In this document: one piece after another, positions 1 to 6,136 of the stretch
Layout of the letters: the number at the start of each line of letters is the position of its first letter
Numbering within the stretch: the first letter of the stretch is position 1
Assembly (NCBI GenBank): GCA_045652785.1
Contig: JAZOLF010000106.1
Coordinates: 1 to 12,588, forward strand
Direction of reading: 5' to 3'
Source: Scatosoma sp045652785
GTDB taxonomy: Bacteria; Bacillota; Clostridia; Christensenellales; Borkfalkiaceae
Length of the DNA stretch: 12,588 bases
Notes under the pieces: generated by a model
The model's database searches: none
Told to the model about the DNA's origin: nothing
What the model saw: the letters and a program-made list of their open reading frames with translations, nothing else
Made by a program: the position numbers and the translations under genes

Positions 1-1396
1 TGTATACTTTACCAACCATACCCTTGATATAGTCTACGCCGTATTGCTCTACCGCGCGGCGGAAGAATTCGTCGTAGTTTTTACCGGGCGTACGCACGTC
101 AATATAGAATACGTTAACCTGCGTATCGGGATATTTTTCGCGAATCAACATCGCGTGCTTTGCCGTGTACATACAGCAAATTTTTGAGCAGTACGGCTTA
201 CCGCAACCACTTACGTCACGCGAGCCTACGCATTGAATAAACGTGATTACCTTCGGATGTTCGCCGTCGGAAGGACGAAGAAGAACACCGTTCGTAGGAC
301 CAGCCGCGTTCATCAATCTTTCAAGTTCAAGCGACGTGATAACGTCCTTGTTGTCGGAATAACCAAATTCGTTGAAATTGTCAAGGTCGATGGGCTTAAA
401 GCCGGTTGCTACGACAATCGCGCCGTATTGACGTTCGATAAACGAATCTTTTTGTTCGTAGTCGATTGCGCCCACGCCGCAGAATTTTTGACAAATACCG
501 CACTTGCCCGTCTTGAACTTCAAGCATTGCGATGCGTCGATTACCGCTACGTTAGGAATTGCTTGCGCGAAAGGAATGTAAATCGCCGTACGGGTGTTCA
601 AGTTCATGTTGAACTCGTTCAAGCCCTTCTTGGAAGGGCATTTTTCCATACATACCTTACAGCCAGTACACTTCGTTTCGTCAATGTATCTTGCTTTGCG
701 GCGAATTTTTACATTGAAATTACCAACGAACCCCGAAACGTTTTCCACTTCGGAGTAGGACAAAATGTCGATTTTTTCGTGCTGTGCGCAGTCCACCATT
801 TTCGGCGTCAAAATACATGCCGAACAGTCCAACGTAGGGAACGTTTTGTCGATTTGCGCCATTCTGCCGCCGATCGTTGCGTTCTTTTCCACGATATCTA
901 CTTCAAAACCTGCGTCTGCAATGTCAAGCGCCGCTTGGATACCCGCAATACCGCCGCCGATTACGAGTGCACGCTTGATTACGGGGCTTTCGCCTGCTTG
1001 CAAGGGAGCGTTCAACTTCACCTTTGCAATCGCCGTGCGGACAAGAATCACCGCCTTTTCGGTGGCTTCTTCCATATCCTTATGGATCCACGAACAATGT
1101 TCACGAATGTTCGCGATTTCTACCATATAAGGGTTCAAGCCAGCCGCTTCCGCAGCCTTACGGAAAGTTGCTTCGTGCATTCTGGGCGAGCAAGCGCCTA
1201 CAACGATCCCCGTAAGATTGTGTTCTTTGATTGCGTTTTTAATGAGTTGCTGACCATTTTCGGAGCACATATATTGATAGTTCGTGGAGAATACAACACC
1301 CTGTTCGTGGCTGATGATTTCCGCTACCTTTTCTACGTCAACCGATGCCGCGATATTGCTACCGCACCAACAAATAAATACACCTATTCTTTGCAT
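1..1396 (-). CDS. hdrA: HdrA-like heterodisulfide reductase subunit A, flavoprotein (3' end outside window)
   Basis: Iron-sulfur flavoprotein, the FAD-carrying core of soluble HdrABC complexes, where electrons are split between ferredoxin and a high-potential acceptor. The visible 465 residues read in frame from ATG 1396 to the window edge. Seen in order: an N-terminal CxCG (Cys9, Cys11); the HdrA-typical segments around PRMHEATF (71-78) and IREHCSW (97-103); an FAD-binding GGGIAG (147-152); the FPTLDCSACILTPKM stretch (186-200); a ferredoxin-type cluster motif (Cys243, 246, 249, 253); a second one of the CxxxxxxxCGxC type (Cys291, 299, 302, 306); and CVGSRD with PYCSKICCMY (389-410). Full HdrA proteins are about 650 aa, so roughly the last 190 residues, including any C-terminal ferredoxin domain, are not visible. 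The start is preceded by a purine run (AAAGAGAG). It lies 45 bp behind hdrC in the same operon. Its partner hydrogenase, formate or NADH module is not visible. Confidence 0.93.
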   Translation of the reverse strand, partial: MQRIGVFICWCGSNIAASVDVEKVAEIISHEQGVVFSTNYQYMCSENGQQLIKNAIKEHNLTGIVVGACSPRMHEATFRKAAEAAGLNPYMVEIANIREHCSWIHKDMEEATEKAVILVRTAIAKVKLNAPLQAGESPVIKRALVIGGGIAGIQAALDIADAGFEVDIVEKNATIGGRMAQIDKTFPTLDCSACILTPKMVDCAQHEKIDILSYSEVENVSGFVGNFNVKIRRKARYIDETKCTGCKVCMEKCPSKKGLNEFNMNLNTRTAIYIPFAQAIPNVAVIDASQCLKFKTGKCGICQKFCGVGAIDYEQKDSFIERQYGAIVVATGFKPIDLDNFNEFGYSDNKDVITSLELERLMNAAGPTNGVLLRPSDGEHPKVITFIQCVGSRDVSGCGKPYCSKICCMYTAKHAMLIREKYPDTQVNVFYIDVRTPGKNYDEFFRRAVEQYGVDYIKGMVGKVY

Positions 1397-1441
1397 ATTA
1401 TTTACTCTCTTTCTTTTGGATTTCGATTTTTAAATAGCCGA

Positions 1442-1828
1442 TTACTTATTATACTTTCTAAAAGCGCTAACAAGAAGTTGTTGGGGAATGAACTCGTCCA
1501 CGATTGCAGGGATTTGCTCCGCTTTCAACCCATTTGCACCTTGCGCGCGAACCACCGTTTCACGCACCGCTTCCACAACCGCTGCCGGAGCAACGCCGCG
1601 GGGGCAACGTTCTACGCAAGCCATACAGGAAAGGCAACTCCAAATCGCTTGGCTTTCCAAGAGTTTGTCGATTTTGCCATCCGTAAGTAGGGAAACAAAT
1701 TGATGGGGTTTGATGTCCATATCCTTAAACGCAGGGCATCTACCCGAACACTTGCCACACTTCATACACTTTCTTACGTCCGTGCCCGAAAGTTTTTGCA
1801 TATTTTCTACGCGTTCTTCTCTATTCAT
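1442..1828 (-). CDS. hdrC: HdrC-like heterodisulfide reductase subunit C (two [4Fe-4S] clusters)
   Basis: Small electron-transfer subunit that in Hdr complexes connects the HdrA flavin and iron-sulfur chain to the catalytic HdrB subunit. The 128-aa protein contains two classical cluster motifs, Cys21/24/27/31 (CMKCGKCSGRCP) and Cys65/68/71/75 (CLSCMACVERCP), followed by the short helical C-terminal part seen in this family. It has no membrane segment, so it is predicted cytoplasmic. It is shorter than the archaeal proteins (about 185 aa); the two cluster motifs are complete. The start codon overlaps the hdrB stop codon (ATGA, 4 bp), which indicates translational coupling and a B-C-A gene order. 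Stop TAA at 1442-1444. Confidence 0.93.
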   Translation of the reverse strand: MNREERVENMQKLSGTDVRKCMKCGKCSGRCPAFKDMDIKPHQFVSLLTDGKIDKLLESQAIWSCLSCMACVERCPRGVAPAAVVEAVRETVVRAQGANGLKAEQIPAIVDEFIPQQLLVSAFRKYNK

Positions 1829-2508
1829 ACGTTTACCCCCAAGGCTTCCGCCAACAGTTCCGTAAAGTACTTAACAGGAAGAATGCCGCCGCCGTTTTGT
1901 TGCAAGTTATATAAGCAAAGCGGGCAAGCCGTAATAACTTCTTCCGCGCCCTTTTCCTTTGCGCTGGAAAGCACTTTTTGGCTCTTTTGTTTAGGCAATT
2001 CGCTGTTCTTCAAAGCAACGTATGCGCCGCAACATTCGTTCCTAAACGGATAGACAACGGGTGTGCCGCCGATTGCTTTAATAAAATCTTCGATAATCGT
2101 AGGATTTTCGGGATTGTCGAACGCCATCACGCCGCTGGGACGGAGCAACAAACAGCCATAGTAAGTACCGATTTTACGCTTAATGGGGTTGACAACCGCT
2201 TTCTTAATGTTGTCAAAGCCCACCACGCTTTTCAGCATTGCAAGGTAATGCAATACTTCCGTTTCGCCCTTGTAGGGTTCGTCCAACTTCAAATAGTTGT
2301 TCGCTCTGAAACAAATATCGCCGTCCGCTTTCATATCTTCGTTTGCACGCTTGATTACGTTGTGGCAAGCCGAGCAAAGGGTAAGCAACTTACCGCCATT
2401 ATGCTTTGCATAATCCAACGCGCGAATCGCCGAAAGTTTCGTAGCAATTTCATCCGCACCCATCTTATAGACAGCGCCACAGCATTGCCAGTTTTCAATT
2501 TCTTCCAT
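1825..2508 (-). CDS. hdrB: HdrB-like heterodisulfide reductase subunit B, main part; N-terminus cut off by two in-frame stops
   Basis: HdrB subunits hold two noncubane [4Fe-4S] clusters built by two CCG domains and reduce a disulfide or related substrate. The open frame of 227 aa begins at Met33 of the full-length frame (start 2604). Using full-length numbering, Cys41-Cys42, Cys77, Cys80, Cys151, Cys191-Cys192, Cys227 and Cys230 are present. These closely match the ligand pattern known from methanogen HdrB (9, 41, 42, 78, 81, 153, 193, 194, 231, 234). Cys9 is encoded upstream in the same frame but is separated by TAA codons at 2533-2535 and 2518-2520. ATG 2508 has a plausible Shine-Dalgarno AAGG 7 nt upstream, so translation could restart there, but the product would lack one cluster ligand. 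Either this is a recently damaged gene, a sequence error, or the truncated form is genuinely used. It overlaps hdrC by 4 bp and follows fumC. Confidence 0.85.
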   Translation of the reverse strand: MEEIENWQCCGAVYKMGADEIATKLSAIRALDYAKHNGGKLLTLCSACHNVIKRANEDMKADGDICFRANNYLKLDEPYKGETEVLHYLAMLKSVVGFDNIKKAVVNPIKRKIGTYYGCLLLRPSGVMAFDNPENPTIIEDFIKAIGGTPVVYPFRNECCGAYVALKNSELPKQKSQKVLSSAKEKGAEEVITACPLCLYNLQQNGGGILPVKYFTELLAEALGVNV

Positions 2509-2515
2509 CTCTACG

Positions 2516-2519
2516 CCTT
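2516..2519 (-). promoter_or_regulatory. Internal Shine-Dalgarno for restart in hdrB
   Basis: AAGG lies 7 nt before ATG 2508 and overlaps the second premature TAA (2518-2520). It is the only visible signal that could rescue translation of the main part of hdrB after the stops. Its use is inference. Confidence 0.4.
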
Positions 2520-2532
2520 AATCTTCTGCGCT

Positions 2533-2604
2533 TTAACGAGCGGTTGTATCCAACTCCTTCGCTTGCGTACTCAGCGTACAGCCGGGATAATAACTGATTT
2601 TCAT
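2533..2604 (-). pseudogene. hdrB: 5' end of hdrB, split off by a premature TAA (23 codons)
   Basis: ATG 2604 opens MKISYYPGCTLSTQAKELD and continues to Arg23 before TAA at 2533-2535. The YYPGC segment with Cys9 is the hallmark N-terminus of HdrB, and the ATG has a good Shine-Dalgarno (AAGGA at 2613-2617, 8-nt spacer). The frame is the same as that of the main hdrB part. The intervening codons read stop-Ser-Ala-Glu-Asp-stop-Gly-Val-Glu-Met, with the spacing expected of an intact protein. So this is the true start of hdrB, interrupted by two nonsense codons and not by a frameshift. Confidence 0.8.
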
Positions 2605-2612
2605 ATCGTTAT

Positions 2613-2617
2613 TCCTT
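2613..2617 (-). promoter_or_regulatory. Shine-Dalgarno of the original hdrB start
   Basis: AAGGA with an 8-nt spacer to ATG 2604. It sits in the 23-bp gap after fumC and supports 2604 as the genuine initiation site of full-length hdrB. Confidence 0.7.
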
Positions 2618-2627
2618 TTTAACCAAA

Positions 2628-4004
2628 TTATTTTTGGGGATATGCCATTTCTTCGGGACGGAATACTTCGTCAAACTTTTCAGCCGTCAAGAAACCGAGC
2701 GCAACACACGCTTCCTTCAAAGAAATGTTTTCTTTGTATGCCTTCTTCGCCGTCTTTGCCGCATTTTCGTAGCCGATGTAAGGATTCAATGCGGTTACGA
2801 GCATCAACGAATTATATAAGTTGTGATGCATCTTTTCACGGTTTGCCTTGATACCGGTCACGCAGTTCTTCTCGAAGGATGCGATACCGTCAGCAAGCAA
2901 ACGTACCGATTGCAAGAAATTGTAAATGATTACGGGCATAAATACGTTGAGTTCGAAGTTGCCTTGCGATGCACCAACACCTACCGCTACGTCGTTTGCC
3001 ATTACTTGCTCCGCTACCATCGTCATAGATTCGCATTGCGTAGGATTTACCTTACCAGGCATAATGGACGAACCGGGTACGTTTTCAGGGATGAAAATTT
3101 CGCCAAGACCGTCGCGGGGGCCACTTGCGAGCCAACGAACGTCGTTTGCAATCTTCATCAAGTTGCAAGCAAGCGCCTTCAATGCGCCGTGCGCGAATAC
3201 AAGTTCGTCCTTCGCCGTAAGAGCGTGATATTTGTTTTCCGCCGTAACGAAAGTTTTACCTGTCAATACGCTAACTTGTGCAGCAACTTCTTCCGCAAAG
3301 CCCTTGGGAGCGTTCAAGCCCGTACCAACTGCCGTACCGCCAAGTGCAAGTTCTTTCAAACCACCAAGCGTAAGTTGAAGTTGCGCTTTCGTCTTTTCAA
3401 TCATATTCGTCCAACCGCTGATTTCTTGCGAGAATGCGATGGGAACTGCGTCTTGCAAGTGGGTTCTACCACTCTTAACAATGCCTTCATTTTCCTTTTC
3501 CAAACGTTTAAGCGTTGCAATCAAAGTGTCCATCGAAGGGAACAACTTGTCTTCGATTGCGATAACCGCTGCAATGTGCATCGCCGTAGGGAAAGTATCG
3601 TTCGAACTTTGGCTCTTGTTAATGTCGTCGTTCGGGTGTAAAATCTTCGCACCCGCGATTTCATTACCGCGGTTTGCGATAACTTCGTTCGCGTTCATGT
3701 TCGACTGCGTACCACTACCTGTTTGCCATACAACCAAAGGGAAGTGAGAATTCAGTTCGCCAGAAATCACTTCGTCGCAAGCCGCGCAAATTGCGGACAA
3801 CTTTTCGTCGGACAATTTGCCAAGTTTGTGATTTGCAAGCGCCGCAGCCTTCTTTAAAATACCGAAAGCGTGCGTGATTTCACGGGGCATAATTTCATCA
3901 CCGATGGGGAAGTTTTGACGGCTACGTTGCGTTTGCGCCGCCCAGTATCTATCCGCGGGGACTTTCATTTCGCCCATCGTGTCTTTTTCAATACGATATT
4001 CCAT
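2628..4004 (-). CDS. fumC: Fumarate hydratase, class II (FumC type)
   Basis: Reversible hydration of fumarate to L-malate by the iron-free, homotetrameric class II fumarase in the cytoplasm. The 458-aa length is normal for the family. Visible signatures are TGSGTQSNMNANEVIANR (95-112), SSNDTFPTAMH (133-143), GRTHLQDAVP with the conserved His182, and GSSIMPGKVNP (311-321) carrying the catalytic Ser313. These also fit the wider aspartase/fumarase superfamily, but the close match to FumC over the whole length and the malate dehydrogenase-like neighbour favour fumarase over aspartase. The start has a strong Shine-Dalgarno (TAGGAGAT). It lies 16 bp after mdh and 23 bp before the hdrB start, so it is the middle of one operon. 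In a fermenting anaerobe it most likely runs towards fumarate. Confidence 0.96.
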   Translation of the reverse strand: MEYRIEKDTMGEMKVPADRYWAAQTQRSRQNFPIGDEIMPREITHAFGILKKAAALANHKLGKLSDEKLSAICAACDEVISGELNSHFPLVVWQTGSGTQSNMNANEVIANRGNEIAGAKILHPNDDINKSQSSNDTFPTAMHIAAVIAIEDKLFPSMDTLIATLKRLEKENEGIVKSGRTHLQDAVPIAFSQEISGWTNMIEKTKAQLQLTLGGLKELALGGTAVGTGLNAPKGFAEEVAAQVSVLTGKTFVTAENKYHALTAKDELVFAHGALKALACNLMKIANDVRWLASGPRDGLGEIFIPENVPGSSIMPGKVNPTQCESMTMVAEQVMANDVAVGVGASQGNFELNVFMPVIIYNFLQSVRLLADGIASFEKNCVTGIKANREKMHHNLYNSLMLVTALNPYIGYENAAKTAKKAYKENISLKEACVALGFLTAEKFDEVFRPEEMAYPQK

Positions 4005-4020
4005 ATTTATCTCCTAACCG

Positions 4021-4971
4021 TTAGATTTCAATTTCAGCGATAACGCCCTTCAATACTTCCGCGCTATGACGCATTTTTTCGAGTTCTTCATCGGAAAGTT
4101 TCGGCGTAAGCGTCGTAACAACGCCCTTGTTGCTGATCGCGCAAAGGGTGGAAAGAGCAACGTCGCTGATACCATATTCGCCGTCCAAAACGGTAGATAC
4201 GGGAAGAATGGTATGTGCGCTGGAATAGATGCTGTTTACGATTTGTGCGACACTTGCAGCGATACCGTAGAACGTAGCGCCCTTACCTGCGATGATTTGA
4301 CCGCCCGACTTCTTCACGTAGGTTTCTACGTCTTCACGGCTGTAAGGGGTCACTTGCAAAGAACCTTCTTTCGTGATGGATTGATTGTATTCGTCCAAAG
4401 GAATACCAGAGATATCCGCAGCCGACCAAGCAACGAAGGAACTATCGCCATGTTCACCAAGCACATATGCGTGTACTTGCTTTTGGTTTACGGAATAAAG
4501 TTCGGAAAGCTTCGTTCTCAAACGGATGCTGTCAAGCGTACAACCCGAACCGATTACGCGATTGCGGGGAACACCCGTAATTTTGCAGAACACATAGGTG
4601 AGAATATCAACGGGGTTCGCAACGAACAAATACAACGCGTCGGGTGCCGCCTTAACGATTTGGGGAGCAATCGACTTCAAGATGTTTACATTGATTTGGG
4701 TAAGGTCGATACGGGATTGACCAGGCTTTCTGCCTACGCCCGACGTAATAATTACGATGTCCGAACCTGCTGCATCTTCATAAGTACCACAGTAAATTTT
4801 TACAGGGTGAAGATAAGGCGTTGCTTGCTTAATGTCCATCGCTTCGCCTTGTGCTTTTGCTTCATTAACGTCGATCAATACGATTTCGGAAACCGCCCCT
4901 TGCGCTACCAACGTATATGCTACCGTTGCACCTACCGAACCTGCGCCAATGATTGTCACTTTGTTGTTCAT
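4021..4971 (-). CDS. mdh: LDH-like 2-hydroxyacid dehydrogenase with malate dehydrogenase signature (NAD-dependent)
   Basis: Member of the L-lactate/malate dehydrogenase family, 316 aa. Residues seen: NAD-binding GAGSVG (9-14), Asp34 at the end of the second strand (NAD over NADP), Asp147/Arg150 (LDH Asp168/Arg171), catalytic His174 in GEHGDSSF, and Arg87 (LDH Arg109). The body is LDH-like, including KGATFYGIA with the Thr246 equivalent. The substrate loop, however, reads SGVGRKPGQSRIDL where LDH has AGANQKPGETRLDL: Arg81 replaces Gln102. In this family Gln102 selects pyruvate and Arg102 selects oxaloacetate, so the predicted reaction is oxaloacetate + NADH to L-malate. Fumarase next door agrees. 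Automatic annotation would probably call it L-lactate dehydrogenase. I chose ATG 4971 because GGAG lies 8 nt upstream; the GTG at 4980 abuts that site and is too close to use it. Confidence 0.9.
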   Translation of the reverse strand: MNNKVTIIGAGSVGATVAYTLVAQGAVSEIVLIDVNEAKAQGEAMDIKQATPYLHPVKIYCGTYEDAAGSDIVIITSGVGRKPGQSRIDLTQINVNILKSIAPQIVKAAPDALYLFVANPVDILTYVFCKITGVPRNRVIGSGCTLDSIRLRTKLSELYSVNQKQVHAYVLGEHGDSSFVAWSAADISGIPLDEYNQSITKEGSLQVTPYSREDVETYVKKSGGQIIAGKGATFYGIAASVAQIVNSIYSSAHTILPVSTVLDGEYGISDVALSTLCAISNKGVVTTLTPKLSDEELEKMRHSAEVLKGVIAEIEI

Positions 4972-4979
4972 AATATACA

Positions 4980-4983
4980 CTCC
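4980..4983 (-). promoter_or_regulatory. Shine-Dalgarno deciding the mdh start
   Basis: GGAG with an 8-nt spacer to ATG 4971. It overlaps the alternative GTG start at 4980, which rules that codon out as the main start. Confidence 0.65.
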
Positions 4984-4999
4984 ATAAATATAATTTTTT

Positions 5000-5040
5000 T
5001 TGCTTTTGAATTAGGTTTTATTTGAATGTCCAAAAAGCAA
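5000..5040 (-). promoter_or_regulatory. Possible hairpin in the mdh operon leader
   Basis: In the leader RNA, TTGCTTTTTG (5040-5031) can pair with CAAAAGCAA (5008-5000) with a one-base bulge and a loop of about 22 nt. A run of eight A follows, then the Shine-Dalgarno. The stem is A/U-rich and not a terminator. A role in translation control or RNA stability is possible but unproven. Confidence 0.25.
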
Positions 5041-5070
5041 GTTTACATACTGCTCCATTCATACATATTG

Positions 5071-5099
5071 ATTATATCATACTTTTTTTCATTATACAA
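5071..5099 (-). promoter_or_regulatory. Promoter of the mdh-fumC-hdrBCA operon
   Basis: TATAAT (5071-5076) is a perfect -10, and TTGTAT (5094-5099) is a partial -35 (TTG kept) at the ideal 17-bp spacing. Transcription should start near 5064, giving a leader of about 90 nt before mdh. It lies downstream of the intrinsic terminator at 5181-5215, so the operon has its own start signal. The upstream DNA is very A/T-rich and carries repeated GATAAA half-sites. Confidence 0.7.
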
Positions 5100-5138
5100 G
5101 GAGTTAGCCCCATCAAACGATACTTTTTAGGCTATAAA

Positions 5139-5168
5139 TCGATAAATTTTTATCTTTATTCGATAAAT
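5139..5168. repeat. Two TCGATAAAT direct repeats 21 bp apart upstream of the mdh promoter
   Basis: TCGATAAAT occurs at 5139-5147 and again at 5160-5168, exactly 21 bp (two helical turns) apart. An inverted TTTATC lies between them at 5149-5154. The sites are about 40-70 bp upstream of the -35. This spacing is typical of operators bound cooperatively on one DNA face, but the region is A/T-rich and chance is not excluded. Confidence 0.3.
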
Positions 5169-5180
5169 CAAAAACTTTAT

Positions 5181-5215
5181 AAAATAAAAAACGCCTTCCT
5201 TCGCAGGAAAGCGTT
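5181..5215 (-). terminator. Intrinsic terminator after the DUF308-like gene
   Basis: On the minus strand AACGCTTTCC pairs with GGAAGGCGTT (10 bp, one G-U pair) around a TGCGAA loop at 5190-5215, followed at once by a T-rich tail (TTTTTATTTT). It starts 4 bp after the stop codon of the membrane protein gene. It separates this unit from the mdh operon. Confidence 0.88.
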
Positions 5216-5219
5216 AAAA

Positions 5220-5702
5220 TTATTCGATTGCTTTTACAGCCGTCGCAAAGAGCAAACCGCCTTCTATTACAGTGAAAATACCCGCAACAACAAAGATCCA
5301 GTCCATCGCTTCGCCCTGGTGAAACAGAAGGAAAATCCCCACCAACGCCAGCAATATGGGTTGGACGTATAAGATGATGGAACGCCAACTCAAAAGGTAG
5401 AAACATCGGGAGCGCCAAAGGTCGCATATCCACCATATTGCCGCAATCAAAAGCAGCACCGCCACTACGTACAAAATCGCAGACAACAGCAACCAGCCAA
5501 AGGCAAGAATAAAGATGCCTACCGCACATTTTGCAAGCCCTATTCGAGTATCTTTCGCCACCAAATCCAGCACACCTAAAACAAGCACCATTACCCCGAA
5601 AATCGACGTTAAGATTTGCACTGTATCGCCTTTGAGCGCGATCAATAAAACCCCCAACGCGATGGTTGTAATAGCCGCTATAAATTTTTCCGTTCTTTTC
5701 AC
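5220..5702 (-). CDS. Small integral membrane protein, DUF308/HdeD-like
   Basis: A 160-aa hydrophobic protein with about six predicted membrane segments (near 7-23, 27-48, 54-75, 76-92, 108-128 and 133-156). They are joined by very short loops and carry repeated G-x3-L-G and G-I-F motifs. This pattern, with paired helices like AALG(V/I)xxL, resembles the DUF308 (HdeD) family of short-repeat membrane proteins. Family assignment rests on the pattern only, and no substrate can be named. Charged residues cluster in the central loop (DLWRSR, 94-99). The start is GTG at 5702 with a G-rich Shine-Dalgarno (CGGGGG) a few bases upstream. It follows the Cys-rich small gene by 11 bp, so the two are likely co-transcribed, and it ends at a strong terminator. 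Confidence 0.82.
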   Translation of the reverse strand: MKRTEKFIAAITTIALGVLLIALKGDTVQILTSIFGVMVLVLGVLDLVAKDTRIGLAKCAVGIFILAFGWLLLSAILYVVAVLLLIAAIWWICDLWRSRCFYLLSWRSIILYVQPILLALVGIFLLFHQGEAMDWIFVVAGIFTVIEGGLLFATAVKAIE

Positions 5703-5713
5703 GGCAACCCCCG

Positions 5714-5908
5714 TTATTTATGCTTGCGAATTACCGCAATACGCACCGCACCATTGATTTGCTTTTTCGCCGCACGAGCGCAAGGGAATTGCGCTGTTTT
5801 GCAGCAATTTTCACAAAAAACATACGTACCACATTTATCCATACCGGCTTGAATGCTATCAAACCATTTTACGTCGTCGAAGACTCTTTGTTGTTTTTCT
5901 AACGTCAT
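5714..5908 (-). CDS. Small Cys-rich protein of unknown function
   Basis: A 64-aa cytoplasmic protein not assigned to a named family. It holds five cysteines in the order C-x5-C-x2-C-C-x6-C between residues 26 and 43, flanked by an acidic/aromatic N-terminal half (FDDVKWFDSIQAGMDKCG) and a basic C-terminal tail (VRIAVIRKHK). The spacing is compatible with a single zinc or iron-sulfur site, but that is inference. It is supported as a real gene by an AAAGGA Shine-Dalgarno 7 nt before ATG 5908, by its position 11 bp before the DUF308-like gene, and by the absence of any longer competing frame. Confidence 0.72.
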   Translation of the reverse strand: MTLEKQQRVFDDVKWFDSIQAGMDKCGTYVFCENCCKTAQFPCARAAKKQINGAVRIAVIRKHK

Positions 5909-5948
5909 AATCTTATCCTTTGTATATTATATAATTGTTTTCGATTAA

Positions 5949-5976
5949 ATATTAGCGATTTTTATAAACCTGTCAG
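5949..5976 (-). promoter_or_regulatory. Candidate promoter of the Cys-rich/DUF308 unit
   Basis: CTGACA (5971-5976, five of six bases of TTGACA) and TAATAT (5949-5954, four of six of TATAAT) are 16 bp apart. The predicted start near 5942 leaves a leader of about 34 nt with room for the Shine-Dalgarno. The -35 overlaps one arm of the inverted repeat at 5972-6015. Confidence 0.4.
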
Positions 5977-6015
5977 TTCTGCGCTTTTACTTCCTGTGGA
6001 AGTAAAGCGCCTGAC
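5972..6015. repeat. Long inverted repeat between pfkA and the Cys-rich gene
   Basis: A 13-bp arm GGAAGTAAAGCGC (5998-6010) matches GCGCTTTTACTTCC (5981-5994) with one extra base and a TGT loop. An outer 5-bp arm GTCAG/CTGAC (5972-5976 and 6011-6015) adds to it across a TTCT bulge. It could form a stable RNA hairpin from either strand. Neither side has a real U-tract, so a classical intrinsic terminator is not supported. It may still end or process the pfkA transcript. The rest of the gap (6016-6136) contains no recognisable gene. Confidence 0.6.
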
Positions 6016-6136
6016 CATCTCTTTTGTATTCGCTATTGCCTTTTCCAGCAAGGTACGGCAAACGCCGCTTTTCCGCACAAAGTTTACCGCGCGATATTGT
6101 ATTGTATGCAATCAAACGCAAAAAGTTTCCGACCGA

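Noticed and set aside
233..1690. 485-codon open frame on the plus strand opposite hdrA and hdrC
   Set aside because: It is antisense to two genes with complete family motifs, and its translation shows no domain. The long frame results from codon bias of the minus-strand genes.
2518..2535. Genome-wide reassignment of TAA as a sense codon
   Set aside because: Other genes in the window (mdh, hdrC, dnaE, whiA, the DUF308-like gene) end at TAA where their families normally end.
2508..2604. Programmed frameshift in hdrB
   Set aside because: Both parts are already in the same frame with correct residue spacing; shifting frames only meets other stops.
4972..4980. GTG at 4980 as start of mdh
   Set aside because: The Shine-Dalgarno GGAG overlaps this GTG; the spacing only suits ATG 4971.
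4066..5025. 319-codon plus-strand open frame opposite mdh
   Set aside because: Antisense shadow of a gene with clear catalytic motifs; no recognisable protein features.
5113..5529. 138-codon minus-strand open frame overlapping the DUF308-like gene
   Set aside because: It runs through the intrinsic terminator, lacks a ribosome site and is out of frame with the membrane protein, whose hydrophobic pattern is coherent.
5926..5931. Perfect TATAAT just before the Cys-rich gene
   Set aside because: It would put the transcription start on the Shine-Dalgarno itself and has no -35 at proper spacing; CTGACA/TAATAT further upstream fits better.
5972..6015. Intrinsic terminator for pfkA at the inverted repeat
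   Set aside because: The stem is strong, but on the minus strand it is followed by AGGTTTATAAAAATCG with no T-run, so it is listed only as an inverted repeat.
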